Source: Mesorhizobium caraganae (GTDB taxonomy: Bacteria; Pseudomonadota; Alphaproteobacteria; Rhizobiales; Rhizobiaceae). Taken from it: 64,000 nt of DNA. This document shows positions 7,932-15,952 of this stretch, one piece after another; position 1 is the first letter of the stretch, and each line of letters begins with the position of its first letter. The position numbers and the translations under genes are program-made. The stretch lies in assembly GCF_016836705.1 (NCBI RefSeq), contig NZ_JAFCGY010000001.1, positions 310,001 to 374,000 of the forward strand. Direction: 5' to 3'. The notes under the pieces are model-generated. The model ran no database searches and had not been told where the DNA came from. It saw only the letters and a list, made by a program, of their open reading frames with translations.

Positions 7932-8855
7932 CTACGCATCTGGTCGGTTGGCGAAAACATCGCACATATGCTCAAAGGCTCGTGCGACGGCGAGACGGGG
8001 TGGGGCGACCGCTGGGTCCTGCTCGGCTTCGACCACGAGCCACCCGCCATAACCTTGATCCCTGACAAAGCGGGCAATTGGGACGAAGTCTACGATCCCA
8101 TCTCCCGGCACTGTGAATACTCCCCTGCGCACACCGGCATTGAAGCTCAGATCGCCGGTACGGACTTCTTCCAGAACCGGCCTGCGGATATCCTTGAGGT
8201 GGATATGGTTGATACGGTCTCCAAAGCGCTCGATCAGTCGGACGTAGTCAAAGCCGGCTGCCACGGCGTGATCGGTGTCGAGCAGCAAGCCTGTCTGTGG
8301 TCCCACTTTGTCGAAGATTCCCGAGATCTCGTCGAATGTCTCGGCAACCATCATCAGATGATGATGGTACGCAAGTTTAAGATCGTACTCCTCGGCAAGA
8401 CGCTTCGCGAACTCGGTCAACCGCGCAGCATACGCAGCCATGTCCGCCTTTGGCATGATTACTCGCTTTGACATCGGAACATCGAGCGGCGATCCCGGCG
8501 TCATCATCGCGACCTCGCCGTAAACCATCACTTTGCAATCCATCGCGTGCAGGAGGCCGGCATGGCTGGCGACCGCTTCCATTTCTTCGCCAACGCCATG
8601 TTCAGCTAGTTTTCCCGAATGCCAGCCGGACGCCAGGGCGAGACCATGGCTAGCAAGCAGCGGGCTCAGGGTGTTTGCATCTCGCGGAAACTTTCGCCCG
8701 AGCTCCACGCCATGATATCCAGCATCGGCGGCGTCACGCAGGCAGGTTTCCAGCGGTATATCCGCGCCAAGGTCTTCAAGAACGTCGTTCGCCCAGGACA
8801 GCGGACTGACGGCTAGTCGCACGTCGGGCGGCAGCAAGATATCAATCTGGATCAT
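7932..8855 (-). CDS. IolE/MocC-like inosose dehydratase
   Basis: A 307-residue TIM-barrel protein. The N-terminal stretch with SPLSWANDVLEDLG, IPLETCLRDAADAG and GVELGRKFP is the pattern of IolE, which dehydrates 2-keto-myo-inositol, and of the rhizopine protein MocC. Likely metal and active-site residues sit in LLLDTDHA, INHIHLKDIR and VVEAEQDP. The open frame extends to 8906, but ATG 8855 has an AGGGAA site 5-6 bp upstream and matches the family start. It is downstream of, and co-directional with, the LacI gene (87 bp gap), so both are probably one transcript divergent from the second transporter. Confidence 0.82.
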   Translation of the reverse strand: MIQIDILLPPDVRLAVSPLSWANDVLEDLGADIPLETCLRDAADAGYHGVELGRKFPRDANTLSPLLASHGLALASGWHSGKLAEHGVGEEMEAVASHAGLLHAMDCKVMVYGEVAMMTPGSPLDVPMSKRVIMPKADMAAYAARLTEFAKRLAEEYDLKLAYHHHLMMVAETFDEISGIFDKVGPQTGLLLDTDHAVAAGFDYVRLIERFGDRINHIHLKDIRRPVLEEVRTGDLSFNAGVRRGVFTVPGDGIVDFVPIARFVRDQGYGGWLVVEAEQDPAVAPPRLAVARAFEHMCDVFANRPDA

Positions 8856-8942
8856 TGCATTCCCTGCACAATGTTCGATTGGAACTGAGAGGCCTAGGCA
8901 GGACAACGTTCGCCGTTTCCCCGATTGGCTCTGAGAAGTATC

Positions 8943-9938
8943 TCAGGCAGAATTCCTGACGATGAGCTTTCCCGGCAGTGTGACAGTCTCAGGGGGCCGC
9001 CGCCCGGTAATCATCTCGATGACAACCTCAACCATTTCGTCCTTCGGCTGCTCGTATGTGGAAAGGCCATAGACCGATGCTCCGCCCAGCTCGTAATTGT
9101 CGAAGCCGATGACGGCCATGTCCTGCGGCACACGCAAGCCAAACTGCCCGCGGATTTCGTCAAGCGCGCCGATGGCCAGGATGTCGTTCTCGCACATGAG
9201 GACGTCGACCCTATCCTTGGCGTCCGTATTCTGAAGATAGTGGCGAACGGATTCTGCTCCGGCCTGCGCGCTATACCTTTCCGCCGATATCACCGCGGTC
9301 TCGTCTACACCCTTCTGTTTCCAGAAATCGATGAAATGATGCCGGCGCCTGAGCGCCGTGGAGAGGGCCGGCGCCCCAGCCATGAAGCCCGGACGCCGGT
9401 ATCCCTTTTCATAAAGATGATCGACGATCTCCTTCAACGCCAGCTCGGCGTCACAGACAACGGCAGGCACGCCATCAATCTGGCTGTCCCTTGCCAGCAC
9501 GAACATCGGCGGCATGCTCCGGCCCAGCCGCCTGTCATTCAACGTTTCGCTGCGAAAAGCAGTGCCGAACATGATGATGGCATCGACCTGGCGCTGATCC
9601 GCGTTGAGCAGGGCACGCACATGATCGAAGTGATTGTTGATGTTGATCAGCATGGCGACCAGCCCTTCAGCCTGCAGCCGATCGGTCAAAGTCTCCAGGA
9701 AGGGCAACTTCTGAGGGTTGGCAAAGTCGTCGACGAAGATCGCCACCTGATGCGTAAGATTGGTGGCTAAGCTGCGGGCGAGGAGGTTCGGCGAGTAGTT
9801 AAGCGCCGCTGCAGCCTGCAGAACCCTACGTTTGCTCTCCTCGGTAATCGATGCGCCCGGCGTGAACGCACGGATAACTGTCCATTTTGAGACGCCGGCC
9901 GCATCTGCCACGTTCTTCGCCGTTGCCCGCCTTCTCAT
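8943..9938 (-). CDS. LacI-family transcriptional regulator
   Basis: A 331-residue LacI/GalR protein. The N-terminal helix-turn-helix reads TAKNVADAAGVSKWTV, followed by a hinge helix with LNYSPNLLARSLA and a periplasmic-binding-protein-like effector domain, ending in a dimer region with MAVIGFDNYELG. The frame is open to 10058, but ATG 9938 has GGAGG four bases upstream and starts just ahead of the HTH. It is transcribed away from the second sugar transporter and very likely represses it until a sugar or cyclitol binds. Operator-like palindromes occur in the shared upstream region. Confidence 0.9.
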   Translation of the reverse strand: MRRRATAKNVADAAGVSKWTVIRAFTPGASITEESKRRVLQAAAALNYSPNLLARSLATNLTHQVAIFVDDFANPQKLPFLETLTDRLQAEGLVAMLININNHFDHVRALLNADQRQVDAIIMFGTAFRSETLNDRRLGRSMPPMFVLARDSQIDGVPAVVCDAELALKEIVDHLYEKGYRRPGFMAGAPALSTALRRRHHFIDFWKQKGVDETAVISAERYSAQAGAESVRHYLQNTDAKDRVDVLMCENDILAIGALDEIRGQFGLRVPQDMAVIGFDNYELGGASVYGLSTYEQPKDEMVEVVIEMITGRRPPETVTLPGKLIVRNSA

Positions 9939-10021
9939 GAAGCCTCCACAAAATGAAACGTCCATTCCATTTTCTGATTCCGTGAAATGAACGCTTGCTT
10001 TTAGCGTATCAAAAGCTATGA

Positions 10022-10070
10022 TGCACGCGTTTGCACCCGGTAGCAAACGCATTTGCACCCGGTAGCATTC
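10022..10070. promoter_or_regulatory. Tandem LacI-type operator candidates
   Basis: Two 22-bp tandem units (10027-10048 and 10049-10070) share the core TTTGCACCCGGTAGCA and differ at only three or four positions. Within them lie palindromes of LacI-family style: TGCA-N6-TGCA with a central CG at 10022-10035, GTTTGC-N8-GCAAAC at 10029-10048, and GCAAACGCATTTGC at 10043-10056. They lie between the divergent LacI gene and the binding-protein gene, 47-95 bp upstream of the latter. Confidence 0.6.
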
Positions 10071-10116
10071 GCTTTTTTGCCGCCTCAGGAGGAGACGGCA
10101 ACGTTAGGAGGAGCAG

Positions 10117-11067
10117 ATGAAATCCATTCTAAAGAGACTCGCAGTCGGTGCCGTCATCCTCGGTGCAGCAGCTTCAGTGGCCATCAGCGCCAGAGCTGAG
10201 GATATTTCCATTATCGCGGTCACCCACGGACAGGCGTCAGATCCATTCTGGTCCATCGTGAAGAACGGGATGATGCAGGCCGGGAAGGACAGCAATGTCA
10301 AAGTCGACTATCGCGCTCCGGAAACCTTCGACATGGTGGCAATGGGCCAACTGATCGAGGCTGCCGCTAATCAGAAGCCTGCCGGCATCGTCATCTCGGA
10401 CCCTGACCCGGATGCGCTCGGTCCGGCAATCGAGAAGGCTGTCGCGGCCGGCATTCCGGTGATTTCGATGAATTCAGGCATCTCGGCGGCAGAGAAGCTC
10501 GGCATCAAGCTGCATGTTGGCCAGGACGAAGGCCCAGCGGGCATCAAGGTCGGCGAGAAATTGAAATCCCTCGGCCTGAAGCACGTTCTCTGCGTCAACC
10601 AGGAAGTGGGCAATGCCGCTCTCGACCAGCGTTGTGCCGGCACCGAAAAGGGTTTTGAGGGCGGCAAGGTGACCGTGCTGCCGACAACGGCCGATCCGGC
10701 CGAAATCGAAGCGAAGATCCAGGCCGCGCTCACATCCGATCCGTCGATCGACGTGGTGCTCGGTCTCTCGGCCCCGCTCGTCGGCGAGCGTGCGGTCGCA
10801 GTCGTCGAGAAGATGGGCGTCGGCGACAAGGTGAAGGTTGCCTCCTATGACCTGTCGGCGGGCTTCCTGAAGGCGGTTGCCGACGGCAAGGCTTTGTTCG
10901 CGGTCGATCAGCAGCCCTATCTGCAAGGCTATCTGCCGGTGACGTTCCTCGCGCTCTATGCCCGCTACGGTACGATCCCCGCTGGCAATGTGCCCTCCGG
11001 TCCGAGCTTCGTCGAGAAGGACACGGCCGCTTCCGTCATCGAGAAATCCTCCCAAGGCATCCGCTAA
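10117..11067 (+). CDS. Second sugar ABC transporter substrate-binding protein
   Basis: A 316-residue type-1 periplasmic binding protein with a clear signal peptide: MKSILKR, a hydrophobic core AVGAVILGAAA, and an ARA cleavage site near residue 27. The mature protein has the expected inter-domain segments KAVAAGIPVISMNSG and IDVVLGLSAP. It is the first gene of the operon divergent from the LacI gene and has a strong AGGAGGAG ribosome site. Family members bind ribose, inositol, erythritol and similar compounds. With an IolE-like and an IolG-like gene nearby, a cyclitol or derivative is the best guess. Confidence 0.9.
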   Translation: MKSILKRLAVGAVILGAAASVAISARAEDISIIAVTHGQASDPFWSIVKNGMMQAGKDSNVKVDYRAPETFDMVAMGQLIEAAANQKPAGIVISDPDPDALGPAIEKAVAAGIPVISMNSGISAAEKLGIKLHVGQDEGPAGIKVGEKLKSLGLKHVLCVNQEVGNAALDQRCAGTEKGFEGGKVTVLPTTADPAEIEAKIQAALTSDPSIDVVLGLSAPLVGERAVAVVEKMGVGDKVKVASYDLSAGFLKAVADGKALFAVDQQPYLQGYLPVTFLALYARYGTIPAGNVPSGPSFVEKDTAASVIEKSSQGIR

Positions 11068-11079
11068 TGCGAAGCTGCC

Positions 11080-11101
11080 GGCCCTCGCTTCGGCGGGGGC
11101 C
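11080..11101 (+). terminator. Intra-operon hairpin with UUCG loop
   Basis: A 9-bp stem, GGCCCTCGC pairing with GCGGGGGCC (one imperfect pair), closes a TTCG tetraloop 12 bp after the binding-protein stop. No T-run follows. It matches the position of the hairpin in the first transporter operon and probably protects the upstream message or partly ends transcription, raising binding protein over permease. Confidence 0.6.
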
Positions 11102-11169
11102 GCCTTTGCAAGTGTCGGAAGGCGGACCACGTCCGCCAGCATCTGGACCAAAATCGGGAGGAAAGAATA

Positions 11170-12273
11170 ATGACTGCGACCACATCTCATTCCGATGAGC
11201 GGCTGAAGAAGGTCTCCTCGATGACCGCGCTTCTGCGGCGACCCGAACTCGGCGCCGTTGCGGGCCTGGTGCTCGTATCAATCTTCTTCTTTTTCACCGC
11301 GAATCCGGCGATGTTCACGCTCGCCGGAATAATGAACTTCATGGCGCCAGCCGCCCAGCTTGGCATTTTGGCCATCGGCGCTGCGCTGCTCATGATCGGT
11401 GGCGAGTTCGATCTTTCGATCGGATCGATGGTGGCCTTTGCCGGTTTGGTCTTCGGCACCGCGCTCGTCGTCTGGCATGCGCCGCTCAGCGTCGCGATCA
11501 TCGTTGCCGTCGCCTTCGCGGTCTTCATCGGTGTCACCAACGCGCAGATCACCATGCGCACCGGCCTGCCCTCCTTTATCGTTACGCTTGCCTTTCTCTT
11601 CATTTTACGCGGGCTGACGCTGGTCGGCTTGAAATGGGCAAGCGGCGGTTCCACCCAGCTTCGCGGCATGAAGGAGGCAGTCGCCGGCAGCCCGCTTGCG
11701 CCGTTCTTCTCGGGAGACGCTTTTTCTGGTCTGTTTTCATGGCTGGCCTCGAAGGGCATCATCGAGGTATTCCCCAGCGGCGCTCCAAAGGTTCCGGGCA
11801 TTCCCGTCGAGATCCTGTGGTTCATCGCGATCGCCCTTCTTGCAACATGGGTTCTGCTGCGGACGCGCTTTGGCAACTGGATTTTCGCCGCCGGCGGTGA
11901 CCCCCGCGCTGCTCGCAAATCGGCCGTGCCGGTCGCAAGGGTAAAGACAACGCTCTTCGTAATCACAGCGCTCTGCGCCACTCTGGTTGCCATTCTCACT
12001 GTTCTGGATGCCGGTTCGACCGACGCCCGCCGCGGCTTCCAGAAGGAGTTCGAGGCGATCATCGCAGCTGTCATCGGCGGGTGCCTGCTGACGGGAGGCT
12101 ATGGCTCGGCAATCGGCGCCTTCTTCGGGTCGATCGTGTTCGGCATGGTTCTGATCGGCCTTACCTACACCTCGATCGACCAGGATTGGTACCTCGTCTT
12201 CCTCGGCGGCATGCTGCTGATCGCGGTCATCTTCAACAACGTCATTCGCAAGCGCGTAACGGGAGAACGCTGA
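11170..12273 (+). CDS. Second sugar ABC transporter permease (CUT2)
   Basis: A 367-residue multi-span membrane protein. It has the CUT2 permease motif [16 protein letters not shown] near residue 80 and a C-terminal [16 protein letters not shown] segment. A loop of about 60 residues in the middle, with [13 protein letters not shown] and a small hydrophobic island, makes it slightly longer than the first permease. A GGGAGGA ribosome site stands 6 bp before ATG 11170. Its TGA overlaps the ATG of the ATPase gene by one base, so the two are translationally coupled. It forms the channel for the binding protein encoded upstream. Confidence 0.9.
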   Translation: MTATTSHSDERLKKVSSMTALLRRPELGAVAGLVLVSIFFFFTANPAMFTLAGIMNFMAPAAQLGILAIGAALLMIGGEFDLSIGSMVAFAGLVFGTALVVWHAPLSVAIIVAVAFAVFIGVTNAQITMRTGLPSFIVTLAFLFILRGLTLVGLKWASGGSTQLRGMKEAVAGSPLAPFFSGDAFSGLFSWLASKGIIEVFPSGAPKVPGIPVEILWFIAIALLATWVLLRTRFGNWIFAAGGDPRAARKSAVPVARVKTTLFVITALCATLVAILTVLDAGSTDARRGFQKEFEAIIAAVIGGCLLTGGYGSAIGAFFGSIVFGMVLIGLTYTSIDQDWYLVFLGGMLLIAVIFNNVIRKRVTGER

Positions 12274-13061
12274 TGGCCACGTCCCAAACGCCCCTCATCG
12301 AGGTCAAAGACATCGTCAAGCATTTCGGTTCGGTCATTGCGCTCAACGGTGTGTCGATGAGCGTCAATGCGAACGAAGTGCTTTGCCTATTGGGGGACAA
12401 CGGCGCTGGCAAGTCGACGCTGATCAACACGCTCGCCGGCGTGCACAAGCCGACGTCCGGACAATTCCTGGTCGAAGGCCAGCCGCGCCTGTTCTCGGGA
12501 CCGCGCGATGCCCTCGATGCCGGCATCGCCACCGTGTATCAGGATCTTGCCATGATCCCGCTGATGTCGGTGACCCGCAACTTCTTCATGGGACGCGAGC
12601 CCGTGGTCGGTTTCGGACCTTTCAAACGCATGGATATGGAGCACGCCGACAACATCACACGAGACGAGATGCACAGGATCGGCATCGACGTGCGTGACCC
12701 TCAGCAGGCCGTTGGAACGCTTTCAGGCGGCGAGCGTCAGTGTGTTGCGATCGCCCGCGCGGTTTATTTCGGCGCCAAGGTCCTCATCCTGGACGAGCCG
12801 ACGTCCGCTCTTGGCGTTGCCCAGACCTCCATGGTGCTGAAGTACATCGGCCAGGTCCGCAACAAGGGTCTCGGTGTGATCTTCATCACCCACAATGTCC
12901 GTCACGCCTATGCCGTCGGCGACCGCTTCACGGTGCTCAATCGCGGCAAGACGCTCGGCACTTATAGGAAAGATCAGATCGGCATCGACGAGCTCCAGAA
13001 CCTGATGGCAGGCGGCAAGGAGCTGCAGTCGCTCTCAGAGGAACTCGGCGGAACGATCTGA
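12273..13061 (+). CDS. Second sugar ABC transporter ATP-binding protein (single NBD)
   Basis: A 262-residue ABC ATPase with Walker [10 protein letters not shown], signature LSGGERQ, Walker B VLILDEPT and switch histidine in IFITHN. Like its counterpart at 3424 it has one nucleotide-binding domain rather than the usual fused pair. The reading frame is open well upstream, but ATG 12273, overlapping the permease stop, is the start that fits the family N-terminus [12 protein letters not shown]. It drives the second sugar importer. Confidence 0.92.
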   Translation: MATSQTPLIEVKDIVKHFGSVIALNGVSMSVNANEVLCLLGDNGAGKSTLINTLAGVHKPTSGQFLVEGQPRLFSGPRDALDAGIATVYQDLAMIPLMSVTRNFFMGREPVVGFGPFKRMDMEHADNITRDEMHRIGIDVRDPQQAVGTLSGGERQCVAIARAVYFGAKVLILDEPTSALGVAQTSMVLKYIGQVRNKGLGVIFITHNVRHAYAVGDRFTVLNRGKTLGTYRKDQIGIDELQNLMAGGKELQSLSEELGGTI

Positions 13062-13139
13062 TCGAGAGCTTTTCACATGTCGGTGCGGCGCAAGCGCCCC
13101 CCACCACCCGTCGTCATACCCAGAATACGAGAACCGCCA

Positions 13140-13934
13140 ATGAGTGGACCTACAACCTCTCCTTTCCCCCTCGCAGCCTGCGCCGAGATGCTGTGGTGCG
13201 ACAAGCCGATCGATTGGCGCGCCTCGCGCCTGAAGGAGATGGGCTTTGGTGTCGGTCTCTGGAATTGGCCGGAGCACGACCTCAATAAGCTGGAAGCAAC
13301 TGGCGCGACCTTCACGATCATGAACGGCTACCTTGCCGGTCGTCTGACCGACGACGAAGGCGCGGCCGAACTGATCAGAACGGCCCGCGAGACTGCGCAG
13401 GTCGGCAAGCGGCTCGGTGTGCAGCGCCTCAACCTTCACGGTACCGGTCTGGGGGACAGGGGCCTCCCCGTCCAGCCCATCGAAGTGGTGACCGGTGCCA
13501 TGTGGCTGAAGGCGCGCGACACACTCTGCCGCGTCGTCGAACTGGCCGAGAAGGAAGGGGTCACCTTCACGCTCGAGAACCTCAACCTGCCGGTCGATCA
13601 TCCAGGTGTGCCCTTCGGCCGCGCTGAGGACACGCTGGCCCTGGTTTCGAACGTCAACCACCCGCGGCTGCGCCTGAACCTCGATCTCTACCACGCCCAG
13701 ATCGGCGAGGGGAACCTGATTGAGCTTTGCCGCAAGTGCCTGCCGTGGATCGGCGAGATCCAGGTAGCGGACGTTCCGGGTCGCTGCGAACCGGGTACTG
13801 GCGAGATCAACTGGCGCGGGATTGCCACGGCCCTGAAGGCCATTGGCTATTCCGGCCCCGTCGGCATGGAAGCGTGGGCCGCCGGCGATCCCGAAGCCGC
13901 GCTGGGAGCCTTCCGCGACGCCTTCACCATCTGA
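13140..13934 (+). CDS. Hydroxypyruvate isomerase-like TIM-barrel protein
   Basis: A 264-residue protein of the hydroxypyruvate-isomerase/2-oxo-tetronate-isomerase group. The C-terminal half is most telling: LNLDLYHAQIGEGNL, IGEIQVADVPGR and EPGTGEINWRG, with Glu in FTLENLNLP and Glu in VGMEAW completing the likely metal and catalytic set. Relatives isomerise hydroxypyruvate or 3-oxo-tetronate. ATG 13077 is in frame, but its extension is proline-rich and not family-like, so 13140 is preferred. It follows the transporter ATPase and precedes the dehydrogenase, so it probably acts on the imported compound after oxidation. Confidence 0.8.
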   Translation: MSGPTTSPFPLAACAEMLWCDKPIDWRASRLKEMGFGVGLWNWPEHDLNKLEATGATFTIMNGYLAGRLTDDEGAAELIRTARETAQVGKRLGVQRLNLHGTGLGDRGLPVQPIEVVTGAMWLKARDTLCRVVELAEKEGVTFTLENLNLPVDHPGVPFGRAEDTLALVSNVNHPRLRLNLDLYHAQIGEGNLIELCRKCLPWIGEIQVADVPGRCEPGTGEINWRGIATALKAIGYSGPVGMEAWAAGDPEAALGAFRDAFTI

Positions 13935-13966
13935 TTTACCACCAACCCATTCATAGGACCTCTCGA

Positions 13967-14983
13967 ATGCCCAAGAGCAAACCCGTCAATGTCGGTCTCA
14001 TTGGTGCCGGCCGCATCGGATCTTTCCACGGTGAGACTGTCGCACGCCGCCTGGTCGACGCCGATCTCGTTGCCATCGCGGATCCGGCGCCAAACGCCGC
14101 AGCCAACCTCGCCGACAAACTTGACGTCGAAAGTGCGTACACGGATGTTGCTGACCTCCTTGCCCATCCGGGACTGGAGGCCGTGATCATCGCCACTCCA
14201 GCGCGGTTTCACACGAATGTCCTCGTGCAGGCAGCCGAGGCAGGCAAGGCGATTTTCTGCGAGAAGCCGATGGCATTGACCCTGGAAGATGCCGACCGGG
14301 CAATCGCCGCGGCGCGCTCGGCGGGCGTTCCGCTCCAGGTCGGCTTCAACCGGCGCTGGGATCAGGCATTTGCTGAGGGGCGAGCAGCGATTGATGCCGG
14401 GAAAGTCGGGACGCCGCAGCTCCTTCGCTCTCTCACGCGCGATCCAGGCCCGTTCGGCGCCGATCCGGCGCGGATCCCGCTCTGGACCATCTTCTACGAG
14501 ACGCTCATCCACGACTTCGACACGCTGTTGTGGCTCAATCCGGGCGCGCAGCCGGTAGAGGTGTCTGCTGTAGCCGACGCTTTAGTGCGGCCGGATTTCA
14601 GGGAAAACGGCTTCCTTGACACAGCGGTAGTCACAGTCCGGTTCGACAACGGCTCCGTTGCCGTCGCCGAAGCAAGCTTCTCGGCACTCTACGGCTATGA
14701 CATCCGCGGCGAGGTCTTCGGCTCCGGCGGCATGGTGACCATGGGCGACGTTCGTCGCTCCAGCATGACGCTCTTCGACAAGAACGGCCTGTCGAACGAT
14801 ACCTGGCGCCGCGACACCGACCATTTCGTCCAAGGCTACACGGCGCAGCTCGCCTCGTTCGTTCGAGCCTCTCGTACCTGTAAAGTTGAAGGACCGACGG
14901 GCGAGGACGCGCGCAACGCTCTAAAAATTGCGCTTGCCTGCATCGAGTCCGTCTCGAAGAAGCAAGCCATTCCGCTGCGATAG
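13967..14983 (+). CDS. Gfo/Idh/MocA-family oxidoreductase, inositol-dehydrogenase-like
   Basis: A 338-residue NAD(P)-dependent dehydrogenase. The Rossmann motif GLIGAGRIGSFHGETVAR begins at about residue 10, the conserved EKPMAL motif with its catalytic-region lysine is near residue 97, and the expected His of the active site is in YETLIHDFDT. The overall pattern is close to inositol 2-dehydrogenase (IolG). With an IolE-like dehydratase in the divergent unit this suggests oxidation of a cyclitol to a ketone. The frame is open much further upstream, but that extension overlaps the isomerase gene; ATG 13967 fits the family start. Confidence 0.87.
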   Translation: MPKSKPVNVGLIGAGRIGSFHGETVARRLVDADLVAIADPAPNAAANLADKLDVESAYTDVADLLAHPGLEAVIIATPARFHTNVLVQAAEAGKAIFCEKPMALTLEDADRAIAAARSAGVPLQVGFNRRWDQAFAEGRAAIDAGKVGTPQLLRSLTRDPGPFGADPARIPLWTIFYETLIHDFDTLLWLNPGAQPVEVSAVADALVRPDFRENGFLDTAVVTVRFDNGSVAVAEASFSALYGYDIRGEVFGSGGMVTMGDVRRSSMTLFDKNGLSNDTWRRDTDHFVQGYTAQLASFVRASRTCKVEGPTGEDARNALKIALACIESVSKKQAIPLR

Positions 14984-15013
14984 AAGCTTCTGGAGCTACA
15001 GAGGAGTGTGGTC

Positions 15014-15298
15014 ATGCACGAGGCCATCAAACGGCCAAGCGACGTGAGCGACCTCAAAGGCATGATTGCCTCACGGACGATCACACTTCCGGAGCAGCAG
15101 GAACAAGTTGCTCGGATGGCACTGGCGAAGCCAGACGTGATAGCTTTTGGCACCGTCAGCTCGATCGCCGCCGAATGCTCCGTCTCGCCCTCTACGGTGG
15201 TGCGCGCCGCTACGGGCCTCGGTTTCGCCGATTTTCGAGACTTCAGGGGTTTTTTTCGGCTGCACCTAAGGAAGGCAACAAGCCTGAAGGCTGGTTAG
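15014..15298 (+). pseudogene. RpiR-type regulator reduced to its HTH domain
   Basis: A 94-residue product with a GAGGAG ribosome site 7 bp before ATG 15014. It has the N-terminal RpiR/MurR helix-turn-helix: SSIAAECSVSPSTVVRAA followed by GFADFRDFRG. Full-length RpiR regulators have about 280 residues with a C-terminal SIS domain that senses a phosphosugar; none follows in any frame here. The frame stops just where a serine-recombinase remnant begins, so the gene was most likely cut by a rearrangement. A free HTH fragment could still bind DNA, but without its sensor it is probably non-functional. It follows the dehydrogenase gene by 30 bp. Confidence 0.7.
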
Positions 15299-15302
15299 CT
15301 CC

Positions 15303-15548
15303 AACCAATGCAGGGATGGATCATACATGGAGGATGGCGTGCGCTTGCTGGAGTTGGCACGCAACGCCCGCCAACTGTTTGTCCGGCAGGCCCCCGGTGA
15401 GAAGAAACGGCTTCTGAATCTGCTGCTGTCGCACTGCACGTGGGAACACGGCGAGATTCGCGCTGTATTTCGGCAACCATTTGATTTGCTTGTGGAAACC
15501 ACTGGGGCTCTATCTTCGGAGCATTGCCTCGGGAACCGTCTTGTCTAA
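15303..15548 (+). pseudogene. Serine recombinase C-terminal remnant
   Basis: The frame is open from about 15288 and reads in a pattern I recognise from the C-termini of large serine recombinases common in rhizobia: SYMEDGVRLLELARNARQLF, then EKKRLLNLLLSHCTW, then FRQPFDLLVETT. The catalytic resolvase domain and recombinase domain are missing. It begins within a few bases of the stop of the truncated RpiR gene, so it marks an old insertion or deletion junction. Not expected to encode an active enzyme. Confidence 0.65.
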
Positions 15549-15952
15549 AGGGCATCCAGTTTGACTGGGATTCCTGGAAGCTTTTCGAACTTTCTGCGTC
15601 GCGCGTCAGCCTGAATTGCGGTTGCTTATGGACAAGTGGGACACTAGATTCGGTTTTTGGATAGCTTTGAAGGCAGCGACTTCTGGCACATGCGCCAGAT
15701 AGCGCGTCGGCACGAACTTCCAAGCGTGCTACCTTTGAACGACAGCTTTGCGCCCAATGTCAGCCATAGAAGTCAGTTTTGCGGCTTCTTGAAAGCAGAC
15801 GTTCGGCTTGGGCGGCAGGATGTCCGGGTTTGACCCCGAAGCCGACATTCGCAGCACCAAGCTGGGCAAGGCTTCTACCGATAGATCAGGGGCTCCTCGG
15901 GCCGCTGCCTATGGTAATCTATGCGTCACTGATCGATTGGAGAGTGCACCCC
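15549..15952. other. Intergenic stretch before the cyclase gene
   Basis: About 400 bases with no convincing gene. It contains the second copy of the dispersed element (15747-15803). An in-frame extension of the cyclase reading frame covers 15779-15952 but has no family resemblance. The useful signal is GGAGAG at 15939-15944, eight bases before the TTG taken as the cyclase start. Confidence 0.5.
15747..15803 (+). repeat. Dispersed intergenic repeat, copy 2
   Basis: This begins TTTGCGCCCAATGTC and ends in TGCGGCTTCTTGAAAGCAGACGTT, in the same order and spacing as 7827-7882. A shorter related piece (TTTGCACCTCATGTC) starts at 18681. The element is non-coding. Confidence 0.5.

Noticed and set aside
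7881..8471. 196-codon plus-strand frame across the IolE-like gene
   Set aside because: It is the reverse of a gene with strong IolE/MocC motifs and has no sensible domain of its own.
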